Assembly: GCA_027451905.1 (NCBI GenBank)
Contig: DAIDHV010000003.1
Coordinates: forward strand, 124,001 to 188,000
Origin: Armatimonadota bacterium
Lineage (GTDB): Bacteria > Armatimonadota > Fimbriimonadia > Fimbriimonadales > Fimbriimonadaceae
Reading direction: 5' to 3'
Length of the DNA stretch: 64,000 bases
The position numbers and the translations under genes were made by a program. Of this stretch, positions 35,536 to 43,181 are shown piece after piece (the first letter of the stretch is position 1; the number at the start of each line of letters is the position of its first letter). The notes below the pieces were generated by a model that did no database searches, was not told the origin of the DNA, and saw nothing but the letters and a program-made list of their open reading frames with translations.

Positions 35536-37350
35536 TTGGCCACCGTAACTCCTAAAATTGAAGAAACAATTGCCCGCGATTTTGCCGATCGCTTATTGCT
35601 CGAGAAGCTTTTTGAACTTGATGAAGTCGTAAAACTCAGCGAACTTGCCGATCGCTTGACCGACCAGGGGATTGGGCTTTCTGCAGTCAGGTCTCTTCTG
35701 ACATCTAATCCAGAACGATTTGCCTTTCATGAGCGCCGTTGGATTCCAGCCACAAGGCTGACTGGCAAAGAAAGGCCGATGGCATCGGTAGTAGAGGAAA
35801 TCCTTTTTGCTTTCGGGGGACCCATGCCGATTGAAACCCTTGTTAAAGAAGTTGACCGCACATCGAGCGCCAGTTTTGAAGAGTGTGAGGCAACCGTGCT
35901 TCGGTTGCTAAACCGGATGCCAATCTTTGTTTTGGACGCCAATGAAAAGGCAAGTTTGCTAACATGGAGCTTTGTTGCGTCTGATGAAGTCTATTTAAGG
36001 GGTCTGGCTCTTAATGAGGTGACTCCCGAAGAGGTCGATGAAATCGAAAAGGCATTGGGCTCTTTTGATGCTCATGCCCCCAATGCGGTTGAAACGGCGA
36101 TCAAAAAGCTAGCACCGGTTCGGCTCAAGGCTCTCGGCGCCTATTTCTGGAAGGCTTTGGCGCCAGCCGAGCTTCATTTGCCCCTTGTTTATAATTCAAG
36201 GACGTTCCTGCAGCAAGCTATGATTGTGCCAGGAACCGTCTTCTTGACAGGTGGCATTATTGCCAAGCAGGAAGAATCAAAGAAGCTGGTTGCTGCCGCT
36301 GTCAAACTATCTGACAAGTTGGTTTCAACGATAGAGATTGAAGATGCCCAGCCCATTGAAGTCAAGCCAGAAGATGTCAAAACCATTGTTCAGAAAGTAC
36401 TTTCCGCCGACAAATCTGTAACGGGAACCGCTTTATTAGAAGAACTTTACGAAATAACATCCGGCAGCAAAACCTTCCGAGACGACCTTCAGAATCTCCT
36501 CAATTCGGTGAAAGGAGAGCAAGGCATTGTTTGGGTTGGTGGAGATCGGTTACAAAAGGTGGGATTGATTCCAGAAGGGCTTGATCAATTGCCAGAGGCC
36601 TTCTCCTATGAGGATTACAGCCACTTTGACGACGACGACGAACCGGTAGACGTGGAGCTGACCGACGAAGGCCTGAATACAACCCTAAGGAAATTGATCA
36701 ATCATCCGTTGGCAACCGACGTGCAAGATGAGGTTCTGATTCCTGCACCCAAGGTCATGCCAGAAACTCAAAGGCTGGTTCTTAAGGCAATTCACCGGGA
36801 CCTGGGCACCTTCCCGCTTTGCCAGTTTTACGACGGATGGTTTGATTCTTCACCAAATTTGCAGGAGCTTGTGGTTATTGATCCAGCCGGAAACGAACTC
36901 AATATCTGGATGAATCTCAAGGATCGCATTATGTACAACTGGATTGATTGGTGGCTAGATCAACCCATCGAAAACGGTGCAGTATTCAATCTCACTAAGA
37001 CCAAGCGTCCCAATGTGTTCGAGTTTTCTTGGCACGAACAGCCCGATTCAGTGGTGTACATCAACAAGCAGAGAATGGAAGTTTTGCGGGACATCGCTGC
37101 AAATGGCGAGGGCAAAAGCTGCTTTACCTTGATGACAGAAGTGATTCAGCCTTGGACCAAAGGCGTAGACTTTTTAACCTTGCTCGCCGAAATGAATGTG
37201 GTGAGGCGCGTCCGCAGTCGATTGGTTGCTTCGCTGCTATCCAGCTACGAGTGCTTCTACCAAAGGCAGAACTCGTCGGTATGGCACTTTGACGCTAAGA
37301 AAGTAGAAAATGGCTTTACCAAGGCCAAAAAGAAGTTTATTAAAAAGTGA
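35536..37350 (+). CDS. Unknown protein with predicted winged-helix segments
   Basis: 604 residues from TTG 35536, with GAGGA 8 bp upstream. I do not recognise the family. The first 75 residues (LLLEKLFELDEVVKLSELADRL) and two further stretches (about 85-145 and 290-345, ALLEELYEITSG...DDLQNLLNSVKG) look like winged-helix units. An acidic linker (HFDDDDEPVDVEL) follows near 370. A C-terminal domain (400-604) has WIDWWLDQPIENG and a Lys-rich end (KAKKKFIKK). It is 27 bp ahead of rpsT and likely co-transcribed. No membrane or signal segment. A DNA- or RNA-binding role is inferred. Confidence 0.6.
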   Translation: MATVTPKIEETIARDFADRLLLEKLFELDEVVKLSELADRLTDQGIGLSAVRSLLTSNPERFAFHERRWIPATRLTGKERPMASVVEEILFAFGGPMPIETLVKEVDRTSSASFEECEATVLRLLNRMPIFVLDANEKASLLTWSFVASDEVYLRGLALNEVTPEEVDEIEKALGSFDAHAPNAVETAIKKLAPVRLKALGAYFWKALAPAELHLPLVYNSRTFLQQAMIVPGTVFLTGGIIAKQEESKKLVAAAVKLSDKLVSTIEIEDAQPIEVKPEDVKTIVQKVLSADKSVTGTALLEELYEITSGSKTFRDDLQNLLNSVKGEQGIVWVGGDRLQKVGLIPEGLDQLPEAFSYEDYSHFDDDDEPVDVELTDEGLNTTLRKLINHPLATDVQDEVLIPAPKVMPETQRLVLKAIHRDLGTFPLCQFYDGWFDSSPNLQELVVIDPAGNELNIWMNLKDRIMYNWIDWWLDQPIENGAVFNLTKTKRPNVFEFSWHEQPDSVVYINKQRMEVLRDIAANGEGKSCFTLMTEVIQPWTKGVDFLTLLAEMNVVRRVRSRLVASLLSSYECFYQRQNSSVWHFDAKKVENGFTKAKKKFIKK

Positions 37351-37377
37351 CTTCGGTATACTATCAGGACTTAAAAA

Positions 37378-37635
37378 ATGGCAAATATCAAATCAAGCAA
37401 AAAGGATATTAAGAGAAACCTCAAGCGCAGGTTGCGCAATCAATCAACCAAAGCCGCGTTAAAGACTTTTGTAAAGAAGGCAAGAACCGCAAGCGCCGAG
37501 AACGTTGAAGGCGCTGTTCTTCAGGCTTTGAGCGCCCTAGATAAGGCAGCTCAGCGTGGAATTATCCACAAGAATCAAGCAAATCGACGCAAGAGCCGCA
37601 TTGCAAAAGCCGCCAACAAGCTAAAATCCGCCTAA
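37378..37635 (+). CDS. rpsT: 30S ribosomal protein S20
   Basis: 85-residue basic primary rRNA-binding protein of the small subunit. Sequence is typical: MANIKSSKKDIKRN, RRLRNQSTKAALKTFVKKA, and AAQRGIIHKNQANRRKSRIAKAAN. It follows the unknown 604-residue protein by 27 bp and is followed by a strong terminator. Confidence 0.97.
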   Translation: MANIKSSKKDIKRNLKRRLRNQSTKAALKTFVKKARTASAENVEGAVLQALSALDKAAQRGIIHKNQANRRKSRIAKAANKLKSA

Positions 37636-37647
37636 GGTTTCAAAGAG

Positions 37648-37682
37648 AAGGGCAGAAGGTCGAGACCTTCTGCCCTTTTTTT
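37648..37682 (+). terminator. Intrinsic terminator after rpsT
   Basis: A 13-bp stem (AAGGGCAGAAGGT / ACCTTCTGCCCTT) with a tetraloop CGAG and a run of seven T. Confidence 0.93.
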
Positions 37683-37708
37683 ATTGCCAGCAAGTTTAGA
37701 AGCCGAGC

Positions 37709-38029
37709 TTAGGAAACGTCTAACAGTTCCAGTTCAAAGATCAAATCTGTGTCGGGAGGAATGACTCCACCGGCACCTCGTTTTCCATAGGCTAGATCGG
37801 AGGGAATTCTCACTTTCCTTTTTCCGCCGACCTTCATCCCCAAGACGCCTAAATCGAACCCCTTAATGACACTTCCGGTCCCCAAATTGAACGAGAACGG
37901 GGAGTTGCGATCATAGCTGGAGTCAAACTTGCGTCCATCCGTAAAGGTGCCCAGATAGTGCATTGTTACTTTTTTGCCGTCGGTGGCCTCGGTGCCAGTA
38001 CCGATCATGAGTTCTTCGACTTCAATCAT
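37709..38029 (-). CDS. FKBP-type peptidyl-prolyl isomerase (single domain)
   Basis: 106 residues, one FKBP domain without signal peptide, so probably cytoplasmic. Active-site pattern VTMHYLGTFTDGRKFDSS, GSVIKGFDLGVLGMKVGGKRKV and LAYGKRGAGGVIPPDTDLIFELELL. Catalyses cis-trans isomerisation of prolyl bonds. It follows the two-domain FKBP gene by 2 bp and is the last gene of the metH-FKBP operon. Confidence 0.93.
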   Translation of the reverse strand: MIEVEELMIGTGTEATDGKKVTMHYLGTFTDGRKFDSSYDRNSPFSFNLGTGSVIKGFDLGVLGMKVGGKRKVRIPSDLAYGKRGAGGVIPPDTDLIFELELLDVS

Positions 38030-38031
38030 AT

Positions 38032-38949
38032 TTAGTTCTTTCCTCCTGAGGATTTGCCAGAAGATTTATCTGTAGAGCCTGCCCCTGAGGATGCAGGCTG
38101 ACTTGCCCCTGCTGTCGAACCGGATTTTGCCGCGCTTGTTGGTGCAGGCTGTGGAAAGTATGGTTTAAGCACGGGACGCGACGGAGCGGTTTGATTTCCT
38201 AACTGGCAAAGACAAACTCGGAAGTAGATCGTAGAATTGGGCGGGATACCGTTGGTTGGTTGAGATCCAAACGCGAGATCGGGAGGTATCACCATTGTCC
38301 TAATTTCACCTAGCTTCATTCCGCTAAGCCCAAAGATCAAGCCAGGAATGATAGGGCTTTTGCCAAGAACGATATTGGCTAGCGGGCTCGGTGGGTTGTC
38401 CTGAAGGATGATGGTGCCATCTTTTTGAGCACCAATGAACTCGAACCCAATCTTGTCACCGATTTTAGCGGATGGTCCAGTCCCTTGCACGTCTGTATGA
38501 ACGGTGACTTCTTTGATGGGCTGAGAAATCTTGTGGAGCTCAATCGTAAATTTGAGGGTTGAGTTTCCGGGAATGGGTCCAGCACCCGCCGGTCCATACC
38601 CAAGGGCAGGAGGAATGATTAAATTTCGCTTCCCACCAACTTTCATCCCTATGAGCCCTTCATCCCATCCAGAAATAACGCTGCCAAGTCCAACGATGAA
38701 GGTAAAAGGTGCCCTGCCAATGGACGAATCAAATTTCTTTCCATTCATCAGCCAACCGGTGTAGTCCACCGTAACTTGATCAAAGTTAGTCACGGCAGGT
38801 CCGGTGCCAATTTTGACGTCTTTCACTTTTAAGCCAGACTTTGTGACCACGGTATGGCCCACAGCAGACGAGGTTGTTTGGGTGGTTTGGCCCTTGCTTG
38901 TTGTGACCTTTCCGTTTTGACAAATGAGAAGAGGAACAAATAAAAACAT
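38032..38949 (-). CDS. Exported two-domain FKBP-type peptidyl-prolyl isomerase
   Basis: 305 residues with two FKBP domains (about 33-143 and 146-252) and a Ser/Gly/Ala-rich tail. The first domain has the canonical VDYTGWLMNGKKFDSS and GWDEGLIGMKVGGKR. The second is divergent (IGFEFIGAQKDGTIILQ) and may be inactive. The N-terminus MFLFVPLLICQ is hydrophobic but lacks basic residues. Codons just upstream in the same frame would add RRRKGSLIT, but no standard start codon is there. It begins 5 bp after metH. Confidence 0.85.
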   Translation of the reverse strand: MFLFVPLLICQNGKVTTSKGQTTQTTSSAVGHTVVTKSGLKVKDVKIGTGPAVTNFDQVTVDYTGWLMNGKKFDSSIGRAPFTFIVGLGSVISGWDEGLIGMKVGGKRNLIIPPALGYGPAGAGPIPGNSTLKFTIELHKISQPIKEVTVHTDVQGTGPSAKIGDKIGFEFIGAQKDGTIILQDNPPSPLANIVLGKSPIIPGLIFGLSGMKLGEIRTMVIPPDLAFGSQPTNGIPPNSTIYFRVCLCQLGNQTAPSRPVLKPYFPQPAPTSAAKSGSTAGASQPASSGAGSTDKSSGKSSGGKN

Positions 38950-38954
38950 TGTTA

Positions 38955-40925
38955 TTAGGCTACCTTTCCGTCGTCGCTATATTTTCGGCGATCAAAGATA
39001 AGGTCACTGGCAAGCTGCCATGCTTTGGCTGGTATTTTGTTTTCTGGTGCAATTTTACTTACGTGAACAATGGCAGAGGTCAGCCCATATTCCACTGCAT
39101 AGTGGAGCATTGCCGAGTTGAGAACTTGACGAATAGCAGGTTTAAGGCCAAAGCTAATGTTGGATACGCCTAAGATGGTGTTCACGGTTGGATGCTGCCT
39201 TTTTACTTCTCGAATGGCTTCTAAAGTATGGAAACCGGAGTTTCGGAACTCTTCATCTCCGCTTCCCAGCGTAAAAGTAAGGCAGTCAATAAAAACGTCA
39301 TGTTCGGCTAAACCATAGTCACGAGTCAGGGCAAGAAGCCGATTGGCAATTGCAACTTTGTCTTCAACTGTTTTAGCCATTCCTTTTTCATCAATGGTCA
39401 GGGCAACCACGGCGGCTCCGTATCTTTTTGCGAAAGAGAGAACCTGATGGGCCCGCTTGCCTCCATCTTCAAAATTGATGGAGTTGATCACGGGTTTGCC
39501 GGCTACGCACTGAAGGGCCCGTTCTATGACCGGTGGCTCGGTGGAGTCGATCATGATGGGAATTGTCATGGACTTGTTGAGTTTCACAAGCAGGGTTTCC
39601 ATGTCCTTCACTTCATTCCTGCCTACATAGGCGGTGCAAACGTCAAGCACGTGGCTTCCTTCTGCCTCAACTTCCTGAGCGAGCTCAGTTAAACCGTCCC
39701 AATTTTCCGCCGAGAGCATGTCTCGAAAGGCCTTGGAGCCATTGGCGTTGGTGCGCTCTCCAATATAGAGAAGAGAGTTGTCCTGCAGGTACGGCTGATG
39801 CTGATACAAGGAGCTCAGCCCAATAAGTTTATAGGCGCCATCTTGATCGGGCCCTAAATTTCTAAAGTCCAGTGATGGAAATAGAGTCTTGCAATTTTGC
39901 CAATGGCAGTTGGCAGATGAGGCAAGTTGCTCGACTGCTTTCGTGACCATCTCAATATGGGCGGGAGTGGTTCCGCAGCAGCCACCAATCAAGCATGCAC
40001 CGTAATCAGAAACAAATTTGGTATGGGCTTCTGCCAATTCAACAGGGGTTAGCTTATAAACTGCAGCCCCTTTTTCCATGACCGGTAGCCCCGCATTTGG
40101 CTGCACTAAAATCGGCCGCGTGGAATTTTGGGATAAAAACCTCACGTGGGGTGCCATTTCGGTCGGACCGGTAGCGCAGTTAATCCCAATTGCCGAAACT
40201 TCTGGAAACATTTCCAACATCGTGAGGGCAGCAGCTAAATCCGAGCCCAAAAGCATGGTTCCTGTCTGCTCCATCGTCACGGAAACAAACAGAGGGACTT
40301 TGCTTCCAAACTCTGCCATGGCGTCAATTGCCGCAATCACGGCCGCCTTAATCATTAAGAGGTCTTGAAGGGTTTCAAGGAGGAGGGCATCACAGCCGCC
40401 TCGAAGCAAACCTAAAAATCCCTCCTTGTAAGTTGATTCTATCGTGCTCCAATCGGTCTGGCTCAAACTAAGAAGCTTTGTGCCAGGACCCAATCCTCCA
40501 ACCACAAACCTTTGTTTAGGATTGCTAAATTCAGATTCTGCAGCCCTTCTTGCAATCCTTGCTCCCTCGTAACAAATGGGATAAACCAGATCGGCGATGC
40601 CATATTCAGCTAAGACTATAGAGGAGGCTCCGAAGGTGTTTGTGGTTACAAGATCTGAACCGGCTTCGAAGTAGCTTTTGTGGATCTTCTCGATGACCTC
40701 GGGAGATGTCAGATTCAGGGCGTCGTTGCAGCCTTCCACCTGTTCTGGTGTAAGAGAGGGGGTGGGAATGGATGCCCCGGTTCTCTGGCCAAAGCTATCA
40801 AAATCAAACCGAGAGAGATCAAATGCAGCCGCAGTTAGATTAGCAGATTGGATTTGGGTCCCCATTGCTCCGTCAAAGATAAGGGTTTTTGTTCCAATGA
40901 ACTCCCATAAATCTGCCATTTTCAT
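38955..40925 (-). CDS. metH: Methionine synthase MetH, N-terminal half only (Hcy and folate domains)
   Basis: Cobalamin-dependent methionine synthase lacking its C-terminal half, 656 residues from ATG 40925; ATG 40961 adds 12 residues. The homocysteine-binding domain (1-330) has IFDGAMGTQIQ, VTTNTFGA and zinc ligands in GINCATG and IGGCCGTTP. The pterin-binding domain (380-650) has IGERTNANGSKAF and NSINFEDGGKRA. The protein stops at DRRKYSDDGKVA, just where the cobalamin cap would begin. The B12-binding and SAM-reactivation modules are absent and must come from elsewhere if the enzyme works. A structured leader lies upstream. Confidence 0.9.
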   Translation of the reverse strand: MKMADLWEFIGTKTLIFDGAMGTQIQSANLTAAAFDLSRFDFDSFGQRTGASIPTPSLTPEQVEGCNDALNLTSPEVIEKIHKSYFEAGSDLVTTNTFGASSIVLAEYGIADLVYPICYEGARIARRAAESEFSNPKQRFVVGGLGPGTKLLSLSQTDWSTIESTYKEGFLGLLRGGCDALLLETLQDLLMIKAAVIAAIDAMAEFGSKVPLFVSVTMEQTGTMLLGSDLAAALTMLEMFPEVSAIGINCATGPTEMAPHVRFLSQNSTRPILVQPNAGLPVMEKGAAVYKLTPVELAEAHTKFVSDYGACLIGGCCGTTPAHIEMVTKAVEQLASSANCHWQNCKTLFPSLDFRNLGPDQDGAYKLIGLSSLYQHQPYLQDNSLLYIGERTNANGSKAFRDMLSAENWDGLTELAQEVEAEGSHVLDVCTAYVGRNEVKDMETLLVKLNKSMTIPIMIDSTEPPVIERALQCVAGKPVINSINFEDGGKRAHQVLSFAKRYGAAVVALTIDEKGMAKTVEDKVAIANRLLALTRDYGLAEHDVFIDCLTFTLGSGDEEFRNSGFHTLEAIREVKRQHPTVNTILGVSNISFGLKPAIRQVLNSAMLHYAVEYGLTSAIVHVSKIAPENKIPAKAWQLASDLIFDRRKYSDDGKVA

Positions 40926-41003
40926 AAAGGCTACCATTACGGGTGCCAAGAAACTAGCCAATGATTCTAATGCGGCAGTGGCGTAGGTACTTAAGTTTGA
41001 AAA

Positions 41004-41092
41004 TGGAGCCTATCTTGTGGGAAGATGCCTTTTGACTGGGGAAATCAGATTTTTAAGGCTCCACGCCTTTTGCAATTTTGCAAGGGAAGGCG
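41004..41092 (-). promoter_or_regulatory. Structured 5' leader upstream of metH
   Basis: On the minus strand a hairpin (CGCCTT...AAGGCG, 41064-41092, with an inner TGCAA/TTGCA) is followed at once by an 8-bp closing stem TGGAGCCT / AGGCTCCA (41056-41063 with 41004-41011). That stem encloses an ATCTT/AAGAT hairpin (41012-41026) and a CTG/CAG element. The closing strand is followed by ATTTTC. It ends 43-79 nt before the metH start. It does not match SAM-I, cobalamin or THF riboswitch consensus as I remember them. Confidence 0.45.
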
Positions 41093-41148
41093 AATTGGGT
41101 CACTAATGTGCCCAAATAGGTAGACATCTGAAAGTAAATTGCAAACTT

Positions 41149-41195
41149 GTCCACAAAAAGCCAAATTTATCCAAAATTTCCCAATTTTTCCCCGG
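41149..41195 (+). promoter_or_regulatory. MraZ box array (five repeats, 10-bp period)
   Basis: CCA occurs exactly at 41151, 41161, 41171 and 41181, and CCC at 41191, each followed by a mostly A/T stretch. On the opposite strand this is GGGGA, TGGGA, TGGAT, TGGCT, TGGAC with 5-nt spacers. E. coli MraZ binds TGGGN direct repeats with 5-nt spacers near the mraZ promoter. A possible -10 (TACAGT, 41205-41210) lies just downstream. Autoregulation of the dcw cluster is inferred. Confidence 0.75.
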
Positions 41196-41296
41196 AAACT
41201 GGTGTACAGTGTTACCAAGGTCATGAAGACCGGTTCGACTCATAAAAATGCAACGGATTTGTGCGGCCATAACGGTCGAGTGAGGCGGATTGCTTT

Positions 41297-41325
41297 GCGG
41301 CGGTGACAGCTACGGTTGCCGCCGC
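41297..41325 (+). promoter_or_regulatory. GC-rich hairpin in the mraZ leader
   Basis: GCGGCGG (41297-41303) pairs with CCGCCGC (41319-41325) around a 15-nt loop, 26 bp before the mraZ ATG. No T-run follows, so it is not a terminator. It could influence initiation at mraZ. Confidence 0.4.
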
Positions 41326-41351
41326 ATCGTAACTTATTTTGATGGTTTGAA

Positions 41352-41861
41352 ATGGCATTACATAGCTCAGGAATTGGTTCATTTCACCTGTCTTACGATG
41401 GCAACCATGAAACCACGATTGACAAGATCAATCGTATCTCCATTCCTAAAAGAATGCGCGATGGCCTCGGAAGTTCCTGTGTTCTTTATTTAAACGAACT
41501 TGATGTCATTTCGATTTATTCGACCCAAAATTGGCTGAGCCGCATCGAAGGGTTGACAAGCCTCGATCGAAATTCAATTGCCTATGGCGATCTGACCCGC
41601 ATGATTTCGGCGATGTCTTTTTCTGATGTTCCCATTGACGGCGGCCGAGTTGTCATTCCGGATTCATTAAAAAAGAGGGCTGGAATCGAATCGAATGTCA
41701 TTATTTGCGGATGTTTTGACCGCTGCGAAATTTGGGCACCAGAAGCCTTTGAAGAGTATCTGAGGGACATTTTTGGTTACAAGGCAGAAAAGCGGGCCAC
41801 TGTCAAGAGGATTTGGGATGAAGTAGATGCCGCGGTCCAAAAACTCAAGGAGGCAGGGTAG
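41352..41861 (+). CDS. mraZ: Transcriptional regulator MraZ
   Basis: Double AbrB-fold (SpoVT/AbrB-like) DNA-binding protein at the head of the dcw cluster, 169 residues against the usual 140-150. About 12 extra residues are at the N-terminus (MALHSSGIGSFH). First repeat TIDKINRISIPKRMRDGL; second repeat VPIDGGRVVIPDSLKKRAG. It is known to form ring oligomers and repress or activate its own promoter. The box array upstream fits this role. A 5-bp gap leads to rsmH. Confidence 0.93.
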   Translation: MALHSSGIGSFHLSYDGNHETTIDKINRISIPKRMRDGLGSSCVLYLNELDVISIYSTQNWLSRIEGLTSLDRNSIAYGDLTRMISAMSFSDVPIDGGRVVIPDSLKKRAGIESNVIICGCFDRCEIWAPEAFEEYLRDIFGYKAEKRATVKRIWDEVDAAVQKLKEAG

Positions 41862-41866
41862 GGATT

Positions 41867-42772
41867 ATGGAATCTGCTGGTTTTCATGTGCCGGTTATGG
41901 TTCGAGAAGTCTTTGAGGCGATGAAGCTTCCCAAGGGTGGCGTCTATGTTGATGGCACCTTGGGACACGGGGGCCACGCCCTTGAAGCGGCCAAGTTTAT
42001 CCAGCCTGGTGGAACCGTTTATGGGTTCGACTGGGACATTAAGATGCTAGAGATCGCTAAAGGGCGCATTTCCGGCATCGACAATGTTCATTGGAACACC
42101 TTCAATATCCCTTTTTTTGATGCCCCCGAGTTGCTTTCAAACCTCAATGTTCGGGCGGATGGAATTTTGCTAGATCTCGGAGTCAATTCGGGCCACTTTG
42201 ATGACCCTTCCCGTGGATTTTCTTTTAAGGAGGGTCCGCTTTCGATGAAGATGAACGAAAGCTCAGGAGAGCCAGCTTCGGCTTTCTTGAACCGTATGAC
42301 ACCTTATGAAATTGAATCTGTTTTGCTGGAATATGGCGATGAGCGATGGGCTAGGGCGATTGCCAAGCAAATCGTGACAAGACGAAAGGAAAAACCGCTA
42401 AGAACAACCACCGATCTGGTTGATTGCGTACTTGCCGCCATCCCCGCCGGAGCCCGAGATAAGAGAATCCATCCTGCAACCCGAACTTTTCAGGCGATCC
42501 GAGTTCTGACAAATTCTGAACTTGATCGTTTAGAGGAAGCGTTTATGGGCTTTGCAGAGATCTTGGCAAAAGGAGGGGTTTTGGTGATTCTTTCTTATCA
42601 CTCCGGTGAAGATAGAATTGCAAAGCAGTTCATCAAAAGGGAGACGAAAAGCAAGGATAGCCATCGGTTTGTCTCTTTGTTCGAGAAACCAATCCAGCCG
42701 TCGGCCCAAGAAATAAGATTTAATCATCGCGCAAGAAGCGCGAGGATGCGAGCGATTCAAAAAGTCGCTTGA
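41867..42772 (+). CDS. rsmH: 16S rRNA (cytosine-1402 N4)-methyltransferase RsmH
   Basis: 301-residue SAM-dependent methyltransferase (MraW). Signature VPVMVREVFEAM at the N-terminus, motif I VDGTLGHGGHALEAA, DGILLDLGVNSGHFDDPSRGFSF, and RIHPATRTFQAIRVLTN near 200. Length is typical. Second gene of the dcw cluster, next to mraZ as in most bacteria. Confidence 0.97.
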   Translation: MESAGFHVPVMVREVFEAMKLPKGGVYVDGTLGHGGHALEAAKFIQPGGTVYGFDWDIKMLEIAKGRISGIDNVHWNTFNIPFFDAPELLSNLNVRADGILLDLGVNSGHFDDPSRGFSFKEGPLSMKMNESSGEPASAFLNRMTPYEIESVLLEYGDERWARAIAKQIVTRRKEKPLRTTTDLVDCVLAAIPAGARDKRIHPATRTFQAIRVLTNSELDRLEEAFMGFAEILAKGGVLVILSYHSGEDRIAKQFIKRETKSKDSHRFVSLFEKPIQPSAQEIRFNHRARSARMRAIQKVA

Positions 42773-42788
42773 ATTTAAGGAAGAAATC

Positions 42789-43181
42789 ATGAGCGCATCA
42801 AAAATATTTAGTCGTCACGGCATCGCCGCAACCCCTTCAAAGCGTTACCGCAGCGGAGTGAGTCTGCCTCAAACAAAGGCGCCTCCTGCCATTGCTGTGC
42901 TTGCGGTTCAGGCTGCGGTTTGTGGTCTTGTCATTGGGTTTAGCTATGTGGGATTTGCTTTAGCTTGGAACATGCAAATGGAGGCTTCAAGGCAGTTGGA
43001 TGCGTCCTACCAGTCCAGAATCAGCGCTGCCGATTCTTCGATTGGGGATCTAAAGCGATCCATTCAAATGTTAGACTCTCGCTATTCGATCGAGCAGTGG
43101 GCTCAGGAAAATGGATATACCCTTGATGGCACGGCAACAGCGGCGACTTTAGACAAGCCTCAAACGTCAGTTTCTCGATGA
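42789..43181 (+). CDS. FtsL-like bitopic division protein
   Basis: 130 residues. A basic cytoplasmic tail (1-30) leads into one TM helix (about 33-58, IAVLAVQAAVCGLVIGFSYVGFAL). A short extracytoplasmic helix follows with heptad character (RISAADSSIGDLKRSIQMLDSRYSIEQWAQENGY), ending with a small disordered tail. FtsL proteins diverge strongly, so the call rests on topology and its place between rsmH and ftsI. The stop overlaps the ftsI start (ATGA). Confidence 0.75.
   Translation: MSASKIFSRHGIAATPSKRYRSGVSLPQTKAPPAIAVLAVQAAVCGLVIGFSYVGFALAWNMQMEASRQLDASYQSRISAADSSIGDLKRSIQMLDSRYSIEQWAQENGYTLDGTATAATLDKPQTSVSR

Noticed and set aside
40976-40983. GCCACTG heptamer on the metH strand, suggestive of a cobalamin riboswitch
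   Set aside because: The rest of the cobalamin riboswitch core is not visible in the surrounding sequence.
41231-41245. GGTTCGACTC, like a tRNA T-loop
   Set aside because: No matching acceptor, D or anticodon arms can be drawn around it.
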